From Aestuariivirgaceae bacterium (lineage in GTDB: Bacteria; Pseudomonadota; Alphaproteobacteria; Rhizobiales; Aestuariivirgaceae): a DNA stretch of 40,254 nucleotides. Each line of letters begins with the position of its first letter. The stretch's first letter is position 1. Where the stretch lies: the NCBI GenBank assembly GCA_028282065.1, contig JANQIR010000117.1, positions 1 through 40,254 of the forward strand, given 5' to 3'. The translations under genes were made by a program, and so were the position numbers. This document shows, piece by piece, positions 31,994 to 39,850 of this stretch. The notes below the pieces were generated by a model. It searched no databases. It had not been told where the DNA came from and was given only the letters and a program-made list of their open reading frames with translations.

Positions 31994-33733
31994 ATGCAAC
32001 ATGAATCGAGAAGGCCTGTCTCCAGCCGTTCCGGTCTTTTCAGACGCCTTCACCGTCGTTTGGCGCTTGGCGCACTTGCATGCCTGGCCGTGCCGGCCTG
32101 CATCTGTTTCGCACCTGCCTCTCACGCACAGGAGCGCGACATCCGGCTCGTCCTGCAGATCACGGTCGACGGCCTGCGTGGAGATCTGCTGAATCGCTAT
32201 CGCAGGAGTTTTGGCAATAGTGGGTTCAACTACCTGCTGCAGAACGGGGCCGTCTTTACCAATGCGCATTATCTGCACGCAAACACCGAGACCATCGTCG
32301 GGCACACAACGCTGTCCACCGGTGCCCACCCGTCGCAGCACGGCATGGTCGGCAACGTGATCTTTGATCGCGATGCCGGAGAGATTGCCTACAATATCGA
32401 GGATGCCGACAGCCCGCTGCTGCCCACGCGTGATGAGAAGAAAGAAGGCGAACAGGTAGATCCCGCACAGAAAAAGTCCCGCACGCAAGGCCGCTCACCG
32501 AAGAAGATCCTGGTCTCCACGCTGGCGGACGAATTGTTCATGCACTATGCCGGCCGCAGCAAAATCTTCGGCGTGTCGGGCAAGGACCGCAGCGCCATCG
32601 CCATGGCCGGTCACGCCGGAAAGGCGTTCTGGTTTTCGACGAGCACCGGAGACTATGTAACCAGCGCGTATTATTACAAGGCGTATCCCGAGTGGGCCGC
32701 CGCCTGGAACGAGAAACGCCATGCCGACAGCCATGCGGGCACGTCGTGGGAGCTGACCGCCGATCGCTCCACCTATATGTTGCGGAACCAGGATGATCGT
32801 ACCTTCGAGACCGACCTTGGGGGATACGGCAAGACATTCCCACACCCGTTCGGCACGTCCGACGACAAACTGTTCTATACGCGCATTCTCGTCAGCCCGG
32901 CAGGAGACAGGCTATCTGCAGACTTTGCCAAGCAGATCGTCAAACACGAAGATCTCGGGCAGGATGAGGTGCCCGACTATCTCTCGGTCAGCTTTTCCGG
33001 TGTGGATGCGGTCAATCACTTCTTTGGCCCGTCCAGCCTGGAGAACGAAGCGGTTGTCAGGGATCTCGACCGCACCCTTGCAGACTTTTTCGCCTTCATC
33101 GACACATCCATCGGTCTGAAACATACGCTGATCGTGTTTTCCGCCGACCACGGCATGCCCGAAGCACCGGAGGTCATGGCCGAGCGTGGTATGGATGTGC
33201 GCAGGCTCGATCCCGACGATGTCGCGAAAGCAGCGGCCAAGGCGGGACTTGAGAAGTTCGGCACAGGCGGCCTGGTCCATAGCTTCTTCCGGCCGTATCT
33301 CTATTTGAACAGCAAAGCAATACGAGCGGCCGGACTCGACCGTGCGCAAGTCGAAACGGTGATGGCCACGGCCATCCGAAAACTGCCTGGAATCGCCGCT
33401 GCGGTACCGACCACAGCGCTTCCCAAGCTTCAGGACACGCCGCTCATCGATCCGATCCGGCGCAACACCCACCCGGACAGATCGGGCGATATCTACGTGA
33501 TACAACAGCCCTACTGGTTCCTGCAGGAAGGCGGCGCGATCGCCGTCATGCATGGTACGCCCTGGACCTACGACACGTTTGTGCCGATCATTTTCGCCGG
33601 ACCGGGAATTAGCCCGAAACAGGTCGCACGACCGGTCCACCCGGTGAACGTTGCACCGACATTGGCGGCGCTACTGGGTATCAAGCCACCCGCTGCGGCG
33701 ATGAGCGGTGCCCTGCCCGAGGCGTTGCGCTGA
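31994..33733 (+). CDS. PafA-like alkaline phosphatase / type I phosphodiesterase family protein
   Basis: A 579-residue exported member of the alkaline phosphatase superfamily (PF01663-type). A signal peptide with a long basic n-region ends near SHA-Q (45). The first metal Asp is in LVLQITVDGLRGDLL (D59) and the nucleophile loop is ANTETIVGHTTLSTGAHPSQ, where Thr100 aligns with the catalytic Thr of PafA. Further metal ligands are visible in VSFSGVDAVNHFFGP, IVFSADHGMPE and the late MHGTPWTYD. This fits PafA-type phosphate monoesterases, with diesterase activity possible. It carries Thr, not Cys, so it is not a sulfatase even though it follows two of them. ATG 31994 follows GGGAGAG at about 8 nt. 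Confidence 0.88.
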   Translation: MQHESRRPVSSRSGLFRRLHRRLALGALACLAVPACICFAPASHAQERDIRLVLQITVDGLRGDLLNRYRRSFGNSGFNYLLQNGAVFTNAHYLHANTETIVGHTTLSTGAHPSQHGMVGNVIFDRDAGEIAYNIEDADSPLLPTRDEKKEGEQVDPAQKKSRTQGRSPKKILVSTLADELFMHYAGRSKIFGVSGKDRSAIAMAGHAGKAFWFSTSTGDYVTSAYYYKAYPEWAAAWNEKRHADSHAGTSWELTADRSTYMLRNQDDRTFETDLGGYGKTFPHPFGTSDDKLFYTRILVSPAGDRLSADFAKQIVKHEDLGQDEVPDYLSVSFSGVDAVNHFFGPSSLENEAVVRDLDRTLADFFAFIDTSIGLKHTLIVFSADHGMPEAPEVMAERGMDVRRLDPDDVAKAAAKAGLEKFGTGGLVHSFFRPYLYLNSKAIRAAGLDRAQVETVMATAIRKLPGIAAAVPTTALPKLQDTPLIDPIRRNTHPDRSGDIYVIQQPYWFLQEGGAIAVMHGTPWTYDTFVPIIFAGPGISPKQVARPVHPVNVAPTLAALLGIKPPAAAMSGALPEALR

Positions 33734-33821
33734 TTTGCAGGACAGGCGACCTCACCGGTTGCCGACCCGACGACATTTTAAGACGTGCCCACCAGCAGAT
33801 TGAAACAGACGGGAGAGCAGA

Positions 33822-34604
33822 ATGACAATTGCGATACGGAAAAAGAAGGTGCGAACAGCGCTCGCCGCTGTTTCTTGCCTCTTACTGGCCGCCGCGCCGG
33901 TCAAGTCGGACACACCGGAGCAGGCGGCGCGCGATGTGCTTAAGAGCATGGCAGATTATGTGAGCGGTCTGGATAAGGTCAGCATGGATTACAGCTCGGA
34001 TATCGAAGCTGTGATGAAGAGCGGCATCAAGCTGCAATTCTCGGCATCCGGCCAGATGACACTGGATCGACCCAATGCATGGCGCATGACCCGAACCGGC
34101 GGCTTTGCCGATGTCGAGTTAGTGTCAGACGGCAAGACGGTCACGCTCTACGGCAAGCACAAAAATGTCTATGCGCAACGGCCGGCACCGGAGAGCTTCG
34201 ATGCGTTTGTCAACACGGCCCGCGAGAAGCGTGGTGTTGCCCTACCCGGCGCCGACCTGTTTCTGGCAAGTGTGCACAAGGAACTCACCGAACCGGTCAA
34301 GGAAGCACTCTATCTCGGCACCGCCATGATCGACGGTGTGGAATGCGAGCATCTGGCGTTTCGGACAGATGAGGTCGACTGGCAGATTTGGGTTGCCACA
34401 GGCGGCAAGCCTTATCCGTGCAAATACGTCATCACCACCAAGGACATGGATGGCGCGCCTCAGTATCAGCTGAGAATCCGTAACTGGAACGATGCGCCGG
34501 ATGTGAGCGATGCAACATTTTCATTCAAGCCCGGTGAAGGAGCCAAGAAAGTCGATATCTCCGCAATCGGCAACACCGGAATTGTAAAGCCGGACAACAA
34601 GTAA
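33822..34604 (+). CDS. DUF2092 periplasmic protein (module copy B)
   Basis: A 260-residue exported protein, homologous along its length to the one at 23296. Signal peptide: basic n-region IRKKKVRTALAAVSCLLLAAAPVKS. Shared landmarks with copy A are an N-terminal helix ending in SMADY, the 'MKSGIKL' strand, DRPNAWRM, a late IDGVECEHLAF, VDWQIWVATGGKPYPCKY with the paired cysteines, and GAKKVDI near the end. Divergence between copies is high, so the duplication is old or the copies came separately. GGGAGAG precedes the ATG. The Arg-tail gene starts 14 nt after its stop and the barrel gene follows; the order of the first two genes is swapped relative to copy A. Confidence 0.88.
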   Translation: MTIAIRKKKVRTALAAVSCLLLAAAPVKSDTPEQAARDVLKSMADYVSGLDKVSMDYSSDIEAVMKSGIKLQFSASGQMTLDRPNAWRMTRTGGFADVELVSDGKTVTLYGKHKNVYAQRPAPESFDAFVNTAREKRGVALPGADLFLASVHKELTEPVKEALYLGTAMIDGVECEHLAFRTDEVDWQIWVATGGKPYPCKYVITTKDMDGAPQYQLRIRNWNDAPDVSDATFSFKPGEGAKKVDISAIGNTGIVKPDNK

Positions 34605-34618
34605 GGGGACATGAGCAC

Positions 34619-34837
34619 ATGACATTCAAAACAGCCACAAAGGGCATGACAATCGCCACAGCGCTCGTCATGGGTGCTGCATTCTTCGGCCACGGCAGCA
34701 AGGACACGCCTGTTTTCGGCCTGGTTTCCTTGACGGTTTTCACGCCGGCGCATGCAGCCGCTGGCAGGCCATTGACACCGACGTCTGTTGCCGGCGTCTC
34801 ACGCCGCACATCCCGGCGAACGGCGCGGAGAAACTGA
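34619..34837 (+). CDS. Small secreted protein with Arg-repeat tail (module copy B)
   Basis: A 72-residue protein beginning MTFKTATKGMTIATALVMGA, with an export-type hydrophobic segment and a likely cleavage after AHA near residue 46, leaving a short mature peptide of ~25 residues that ends GVSRRTSRRTARRN. This tail repeats SRR-T like the RR-x-S repeat of copy A but is shorter and lacks the Cys/His cluster. It starts 14 nt after the DUF2092 stop and ends 4 nt before the barrel start. The position between two genes homologous to those flanking copy A argues that it is real. Function unknown. Confidence 0.72.
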   Translation: MTFKTATKGMTIATALVMGAAFFGHGSKDTPVFGLVSLTVFTPAHAAAGRPLTPTSVAGVSRRTSRRTARRN

Positions 34838-34841
34838 CGTC

Positions 34842-35606
34842 ATGACACGCTTACCAGCCGGGTGTATCCACACCATTTGCCGCGCCTTGCTGGCCGGGCT
34901 CATGTTCGTGCTGTGCCCGGCTGGCGCCTTCAGCCAGGAGAATGCGTCTAACCCTCTTGCGGCGGTGAATAACACCGATCTGAGGTGGCAATACTTCTCC
35001 GATGACGGCAGCAACGCTCACGATCTGTTTATCGACGGGGCCTACATGTTGATGCCGACATTGAAGCTAAAGTACGAGCTTCATTACGGATTCACGGATG
35101 TGACCGGCACCAATGAGCGCGATTTCGAAAAGATCGTCATCAAACCCATTCTGTTTGTATATCAGGCCAAGGTCAGCGACGTTTGGGGCATGAAGGTTGC
35201 CGTTGGGCTCGATTGGATCAACTATCTCGGCAATCACGCCAAGGGCATCGGCGTGGACGCGGATCAGCTAGGCCCGTTTGCAGGGCTCGCTTTCGCCAAC
35301 GCTCAGACAGGTCTGGCCATCATTCCGCTTGTCCAGCACTTCACGTCCTACAACGGCTCGGTTGACGTCAATCAGACGGCATTCCGGATCATTGGACTGC
35401 AGCCTTTTGGACAGGGTTACTGGGCCAAGATCGACGCCAAGTTTCCCTACGACTGGGAGAACGATGCCTGGCCGATCACCGCCGAAGCGCAGCTTGGCTA
35501 CAACATCAGCCAAGGCCTGGCGATTTACGCAGATGGCCTGGTGGGGATTGGCAAAGACAGACCCTACGACATAGGCGCCGGATTGGGCATCCGGTTCAAA
35601 TATTGA
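34842..35606 (+). CDS. Predicted outer-membrane beta-barrel protein (module copy B)
   Basis: A 254-residue exported protein. Signal peptide MTRLPAGCIHTICRALLAGL...GAFSQ. The mature part has barrel-like alternating strands: NNTDLRWQYFSDDG, AYMLMPTLKLKYELHYGF, VIKPILFVYQAKVSD, MKVAVGLDWINYLG, GLAIIPLVQHFTSYNG, AFRIIGLQPFGQGYWAKIDA and a final strand GAGLGIRFKY ending in Tyr, the canonical last residue of outer-membrane barrels. It is not obviously the same family as the barrel of copy A, only the same role in the module. ATG 34842 is 4 nt after the Arg-tail gene; the frame is open from 34788. The adenylate cyclase gene follows 45 nt later. Confidence 0.75.
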   Translation: MTRLPAGCIHTICRALLAGLMFVLCPAGAFSQENASNPLAAVNNTDLRWQYFSDDGSNAHDLFIDGAYMLMPTLKLKYELHYGFTDVTGTNERDFEKIVIKPILFVYQAKVSDVWGMKVAVGLDWINYLGNHAKGIGVDADQLGPFAGLAFANAQTGLAIIPLVQHFTSYNGSVDVNQTAFRIIGLQPFGQGYWAKIDAKFPYDWENDAWPITAEAQLGYNISQGLAIYADGLVGIGKDRPYDIGAGLGIRFKY

Positions 35607-35651
35607 ACAGGCCATCGCAGCCAGCGTGCAGGGGATCGTTCGGGAAAGCAG

Positions 35652-37787
35652 ATGCTAAATCTGAAAGTGCGTCACAGCCTGACGTTGCGCGCGCGATCGC
35701 TGGTTCCGCTGCACGTCAATATCGCCACCATCATTTCCGTTCTGCTGCTCGTAGTGGTTGGCGGTGTTGTCTTTTACGATCAGTTGCAGGGCCGCAAACT
35801 GGCGCTTGCCGAAGCCAAGAGTGCATTTCAGTCGGTCGGCGAGACGCTGCGCGGCGAGTTTCAGGCGCTGCGCGAACCAATCGAGACAGCGGTGGAGGCC
35901 ACTGCCGCAGCCGTCAACCTGATTTCAGATGACGATCTTTTGACCCTATCCACTGTGCGGCGCTTTGCCAACCGGCTGTCAGAGACCGATGGCCTCTATG
36001 CACTCTATTACGGCAACGAGCGCGGTGACTTTATCCTGGTGTTTAACCTGGCGGTCGCCGCGCCCGGCTCGAAGGCAGCCTATCTGTCCTGGATTATCCG
36101 GCGGCCCGACACATCGACGTTCAGGCAATCGGTAGTGTTCTTGAACAACGATTTGGAGGTCGTCTCATCGGCGACAAACTATCACAACGGATATGATCCC
36201 CGGTTGCGTCCCTGGTACCATGCCGCTCAGCATTCCGAGCAAGCTATTCAGACCGCTCCTTATATCTATTTTGAAACCAACGATATCGGGATCACCATTG
36301 CGAAAAAGACGAAACGGGGCCGCGGAGTCGTCGGTGGAGATCTGACCCTGCAAACGCTTTCCAAGGTTCTGCAGGTCAAGCGTCTGACCAAGAACTCCGT
36401 AGCTGTTATCTTCGACAGCGGCGGCCATATTCTGTCGGCCGGCGAGATCAGGCATGTGCTCAAGATCAGGCGGCAGGAAGATCGTCCCATTGTAGCCCAA
36501 CAGACCCTTGCAAGCGCCGCGCACCCGGCGTTCAACGCGCTGAGCAGGCTACGTGCTTCGGGGATCAGCGAGGGGGTGCACGAGTTGACCACTGCGGACA
36601 GTTCGTGGATTTCCTGGCTGTCACCCATTCCGCTCGGCCAGGGGCGTACTGCCCTGCTGAGCGTAATGTCACCGGCAGACGAAGTGTTCGCCACGGTCAA
36701 CCACAGGCTCAAGATCAGCATCACGATTGCGGTCGCAGGCATCGTTGTGGGTCTTCTTCTGGCTTGGGGTATTGCCAAGGCCATCTCGCGTCCCATTGGC
36801 CTTCTGACGGACGAGGCATATCAACTGAGGTCGTTCGACTTGAATGAACGCGAACCCATTCGTTCGCGCATCCTTGAGGTACATCGCCTGTCCGAAGCTG
36901 TGGCAACGCTGAAGCGCTCGCTCAGGGATTTCTCCCGTTACGTACCGGCTCAGTTGGTGAAGCGGTTGGTTTCCGGCGATATGACAGCCGACATCGGAGG
37001 AGAACGTACCGAACTGACCTTCCTGTTCACCGATATAGCCAACTTCACATCAATCTCGGAAAATCGCGAGCCCATGGAGCTGATGCAGGACGTTTCGGAC
37101 TACTTGGCGAGGGTCAGTACGGTTCTCATTGAGGGCGGTGCAACCATCGACAAGTATATCGGCGATGCGGTCATGGCGATGTGGAACGTCCCGGTCGCAC
37201 AGCGCAATCACGTGGAACAGGCCTGTGCCGCCGTTCTCGCTGCCGCCAAAGCGGTCGAGGACTTCAATGCCCACTATGTTGCAAAGGGTAAACCTCCCTT
37301 CGAGACACGCTTCGGCCTGCATGTCGGTGAAGCCGTTGTCGGCAATGTCGGGTCTGCGGAGCGCATGAACTACACGGCGCTTGGCGCATCGGTGAACCTG
37401 TCGGCGCGGCTGGAAGGTCTCAACAAGCATCTTGGCACAACAATTCTCGTCTCCGATGCGGTTCAGAGACGGGTCAGTGACAAGTTTCTGTTCAGACAGG
37501 TTGATATCGTGAGGCCCAAGGGGGCGGCCAAACCCGTCAGGGTTTTCGAACTCATGGCGAACGCCCCGGCCAGCGAAGAACAGTCAGCCTACCTTAAGAG
37601 CTGGCAGACAGCGCTCAACCGCTTCCAAGACAGGGACTGGCAGGAGGCGGCCACGCATCTTGAACAGCATGCCCGGGCATTCCCGACCGACAAGGCGGCA
37701 GACGTGCTGCTGCAACGAGCACAAGTCTATGCCAAGACACCGCCGCCCGGCGATTGGGACGGTGTTTTCGACGTCGGGGAGAAGTAA
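35652..37787 (+). CDS. Transmembrane adenylate cyclase (Cache - HAMP - class III cyclase)
   Basis: A 711-residue receptor cyclase. TM1 at about 23-42 (ATIISVLLLVVVGGVVFY), a periplasmic dCache-type sensor (about 45-350; GLYALYYGNERGDFI, GYDPRLRPWYHAA), TM2 at about 357-377, HAMP (378-430), then a class III catalytic domain (445-620). Metal Asp residues are D461 (FLFTDIANFTS) and D505 (TIDKYIGDAVMAMW); the Lys of DKYIGD specifies adenine; N582 and R586 (ASVNLSARLE) are the transition-state residues. All are intact, so it should make cAMP. Residues ~640-711 form a helical extension. GGGAAAGCAG precedes the ATG. It follows module B and precedes a Cache-only protein, suggesting sensing of a periplasmic compound linked to the sulfatase locus. 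Confidence 0.93.
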   Translation: MLNLKVRHSLTLRARSLVPLHVNIATIISVLLLVVVGGVVFYDQLQGRKLALAEAKSAFQSVGETLRGEFQALREPIETAVEATAAAVNLISDDDLLTLSTVRRFANRLSETDGLYALYYGNERGDFILVFNLAVAAPGSKAAYLSWIIRRPDTSTFRQSVVFLNNDLEVVSSATNYHNGYDPRLRPWYHAAQHSEQAIQTAPYIYFETNDIGITIAKKTKRGRGVVGGDLTLQTLSKVLQVKRLTKNSVAVIFDSGGHILSAGEIRHVLKIRRQEDRPIVAQQTLASAAHPAFNALSRLRASGISEGVHELTTADSSWISWLSPIPLGQGRTALLSVMSPADEVFATVNHRLKISITIAVAGIVVGLLLAWGIAKAISRPIGLLTDEAYQLRSFDLNEREPIRSRILEVHRLSEAVATLKRSLRDFSRYVPAQLVKRLVSGDMTADIGGERTELTFLFTDIANFTSISENREPMELMQDVSDYLARVSTVLIEGGATIDKYIGDAVMAMWNVPVAQRNHVEQACAAVLAAAKAVEDFNAHYVAKGKPPFETRFGLHVGEAVVGNVGSAERMNYTALGASVNLSARLEGLNKHLGTTILVSDAVQRRVSDKFLFRQVDIVRPKGAAKPVRVFELMANAPASEEQSAYLKSWQTALNRFQDRDWQEAATHLEQHARAFPTDKAADVLLQRAQVYAKTPPPGDWDGVFDVGEK

Positions 37788-37824
37788 TGCACACATCATT
37801 GTTCAGCATCAAGGCGGTCGCAAC

Positions 37825-38925
37825 GTGAAACTGTCTAATCGGGTACGAGTTGCATTGGTTTGCGCCGTCCTGGCCGCGTCGGCGTTCGGCATCGCCGCAT
37901 ACTGGTCACTAAAACAGGCACGAGATATCATTGAAGCCGGGCTGCAGCAGAGGCTGGAACTGGCTCTCAGCTCTCGCGAGCAAAGCCTTGAAAACTACAC
38001 AACAGCAGTGAAGGAAGACCTCGCCCTGTTCGCAGGAACCAGGGTCGTTCAGGAAGCCGTGCAGGAATTCGCCCAGGCCTTTCGTTCGCTTGGCGATGAT
38101 CCAAAGAGAGAGGTCCAGCGGCTTTATATTACGGACAATCCAAACTCCACCGGGCAGAAGCAGAACCTCATCAAAGCCAACGACGGGTCGGACTACAGCC
38201 GACTGCACGGTCTTTACCACAACTGGTTTCTGCAACTTATGAAGACACGGGATTACTACGACGTGTTCCTCGTCGATTCTGAAGGCAATGTTGTCTACTC
38301 AGCTTTTAAGGAAGATGACCTCGGCACCAATCTGCTAACCGGCAAGTATGCCCGGGAAGCAATCGGATCAACCTACCGCGCCGTCTTGAAGACAATCCCC
38401 GGCGGCATCGTGGCGTCGGACTTCGCACCCTATACACCCAGTCAGGGCCAGCCTGCCGCTTTTGAGGGCATTTCAATCCGCAGCGAGGGAAAGATCGTAG
38501 GCGCCCTGCTCATCCAGCTCCGGCTTGATCCGTTCAACGAGATCATGCGTTCGACCCGTAACCTGGGTGAGACAGGCAAGACCTATCTGATTAACGGCGA
38601 AGGTCAGGTCCTCACCGAGGCGAGATTTACAGACAACAAGTCGTTTGAATTGAAAGCGAGCACCGAACCGGTAAAGCGGGCACTGAACGGAGCCTCGGGG
38701 ATATTGCTCGCCACCGACTATCGTGGCCAGGATGTGCTGTCGATCTATCGTCCCTTCAGATGGGCAAACCTAACGTGGGCAGCCGTGGCGGAAATGGACG
38801 TTTCTGAACTGAGAAACACAGACTCCGATCTGTGGAACAGTTTGCTTTGGCTTGGATGCCTGGTTGTGCTGACGAGCGCATGCCTCGGCTGGGCGCTGGC
38901 TGCCCCGGACGATCGAACCGATTAG
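37825..38925 (+). CDS. Cache-domain membrane protein without an output domain
   Basis: A 366-residue protein from a GTG start at 37825 (AAGGCGG upstream). TM1 at about 8-27 (VALVCAVLAASAFGIAAYWSL), a long periplasmic double-Cache-like domain (about 30-335; DYYDVFLVDSEGNVVYSAFKED, TYLINGEGQVLTEARFTDN, DVLSIYRPFRWANLTWAAVA), TM2 at about 337-358 (LWNSLLWLGCLVVLTSACLGW), then only about a dozen residues. The GDxG-like Cache pattern and 'YRPF..W.W..VAE' end are typical of chemoreceptor and cyclase sensor domains, but HAMP and catalytic or methyl-accepting parts are missing. It starts 37 nt after the cyclase stop. It may be a truncated receptor or an accessory sensor subunit for the neighbouring cyclase. 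Confidence 0.8.
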   Translation: MKLSNRVRVALVCAVLAASAFGIAAYWSLKQARDIIEAGLQQRLELALSSREQSLENYTTAVKEDLALFAGTRVVQEAVQEFAQAFRSLGDDPKREVQRLYITDNPNSTGQKQNLIKANDGSDYSRLHGLYHNWFLQLMKTRDYYDVFLVDSEGNVVYSAFKEDDLGTNLLTGKYAREAIGSTYRAVLKTIPGGIVASDFAPYTPSQGQPAAFEGISIRSEGKIVGALLIQLRLDPFNEIMRSTRNLGETGKTYLINGEGQVLTEARFTDNKSFELKASTEPVKRALNGASGILLATDYRGQDVLSIYRPFRWANLTWAAVAEMDVSELRNTDSDLWNSLLWLGCLVVLTSACLGWALAAPDDRTD

Positions 38926-38980
38926 GGCGCTTCACGATTGGGTTGAGCCGGCGTCGGCCAGTAAAACGCGAAATTTACAT

Positions 38981-39005
38981 TGTTACAAAAATATCATTTG
39001 TAACA
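38981..39005. promoter_or_regulatory. AT-rich palindrome TGTTACAAA-N7-TTTGTAACA
   Basis: TGTTACAAA (38981-38989) and TTTGTAACA (38997-39005) form a perfect 9-bp-arm dyad with a 7-nt centre, flanked on both sides by TTTACA (38974-38979 and 39013-39018). It lies 56 nt after the Cache gene stop and ~150 nt before the LuxR-type gene, in an AT-rich island within GC-rich DNA. The stem is too A/T-rich for an intrinsic terminator, so an operator is more likely. The binding protein is unknown; the LuxR-type product is one candidate. Confidence 0.55.
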
Positions 39006-39157
39006 TTTTCAATTTACACGTTGGCCTGATTTGTCTCGCAGAGTGGGACGGGCCATGCCATACTCCGCCGGCTGGCTTGCTGTGACCTTGAGGTTGAAGG
39101 GCAATCCAGCATCGAAAGTGGTCGTTCAGCAAGGCGCAGCCGGCCCGGAGCAGACAA

Positions 39158-39844
39158 TTGACCTATCATATGGTTTTTACGCCGCCAGAGCAGCAACACG
39201 ACATGGCAGCAGGACATTTCGAATGCCCGACGCCCGACCGGATGCAGGTCGGGATCGTTGGTGGCAACGCGTGGTTCCTGGCCAGCATCGAGACTGTTCT
39301 TCGTGACAGCCGGCGCTTTAAGTTTGCCGTGGCCGGTGACGCGATTTGCAATGCCCTGAGCGCGCTACCGGTCAGTGAACCTTCCGTGCTGATTTTGAGC
39401 GGAAATATGTCGCGTGGCGAGATAGGCCAGTCCATCCTTCGCATCCGCCAGATCAACCGGCAGATCCGCGTGGTCGTGCACCTGCAATCCCTCAAAGCGG
39501 CATTCATCCGGGACGTCATGCAGGCGGGCGCCTGGGGGTGCTTTTCCCAAAGCGACAGTCCGGAAACCATGCTGAACGTTCTGTCTGCCGTTGATGCCGG
39601 CCGTATAAGCTATCCCTATATTGACTTGGCTGCCCTTCGCGACGATCCGTTCGAACAGCTTTCGCGTCGCGAATACGATGTGTTACGCGCCCTGTCGAAA
39701 GGATGGAGCAACACGCAGATATCGTCCCGGCTGGGTATCTCGGAAAACACCGTGAAGTATCATCTGAAGCTCATCTACGGAAAGCTGGACGTCCCAAACA
39801 GGGCCACGGCAATCGCACAGTTCATGCAGCGCGAAGGCGTTTAG
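39158..39844 (+). CDS. LuxR-family regulator with a degenerate receiver domain
   Basis: A 228-residue regulator of NarL/FixJ layout. Residues ~29-145 have the shape of a receiver domain (MQVGIVGGNAWFLASIETVL, SVLILSGNMSRGE, RVVVHLQSLKAAFIRDVMQA) but the acidic pair is replaced by GG (35-36), the phosphoacceptor Asp by Ser/Gly in ILSGNM (~81-82), and the conserved Lys by a non-Lys residue in GCFSQS. Residues ~165-226 are an intact LuxR HTH (LSRREYDVLRALSKGWSNTQ, SENTVKYHLKLIYGKL). It therefore cannot be regulated by normal phosphorylation. The start is TTG 39158, with GGAG at 39147-39150 (7-nt spacing); ATG 39170 is possible. It ends 6 nt before the convergent ppc stop. Confidence 0.85.
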   Translation: MTYHMVFTPPEQQHDMAAGHFECPTPDRMQVGIVGGNAWFLASIETVLRDSRRFKFAVAGDAICNALSALPVSEPSVLILSGNMSRGEIGQSILRIRQINRQIRVVVHLQSLKAAFIRDVMQAGAWGCFSQSDSPETMLNVLSAVDAGRISYPYIDLAALRDDPFEQLSRREYDVLRALSKGWSNTQISSRLGISENTVKYHLKLIYGKLDVPNRATAIAQFMQREGV

Positions 39845-39850
39845 AGCGCT

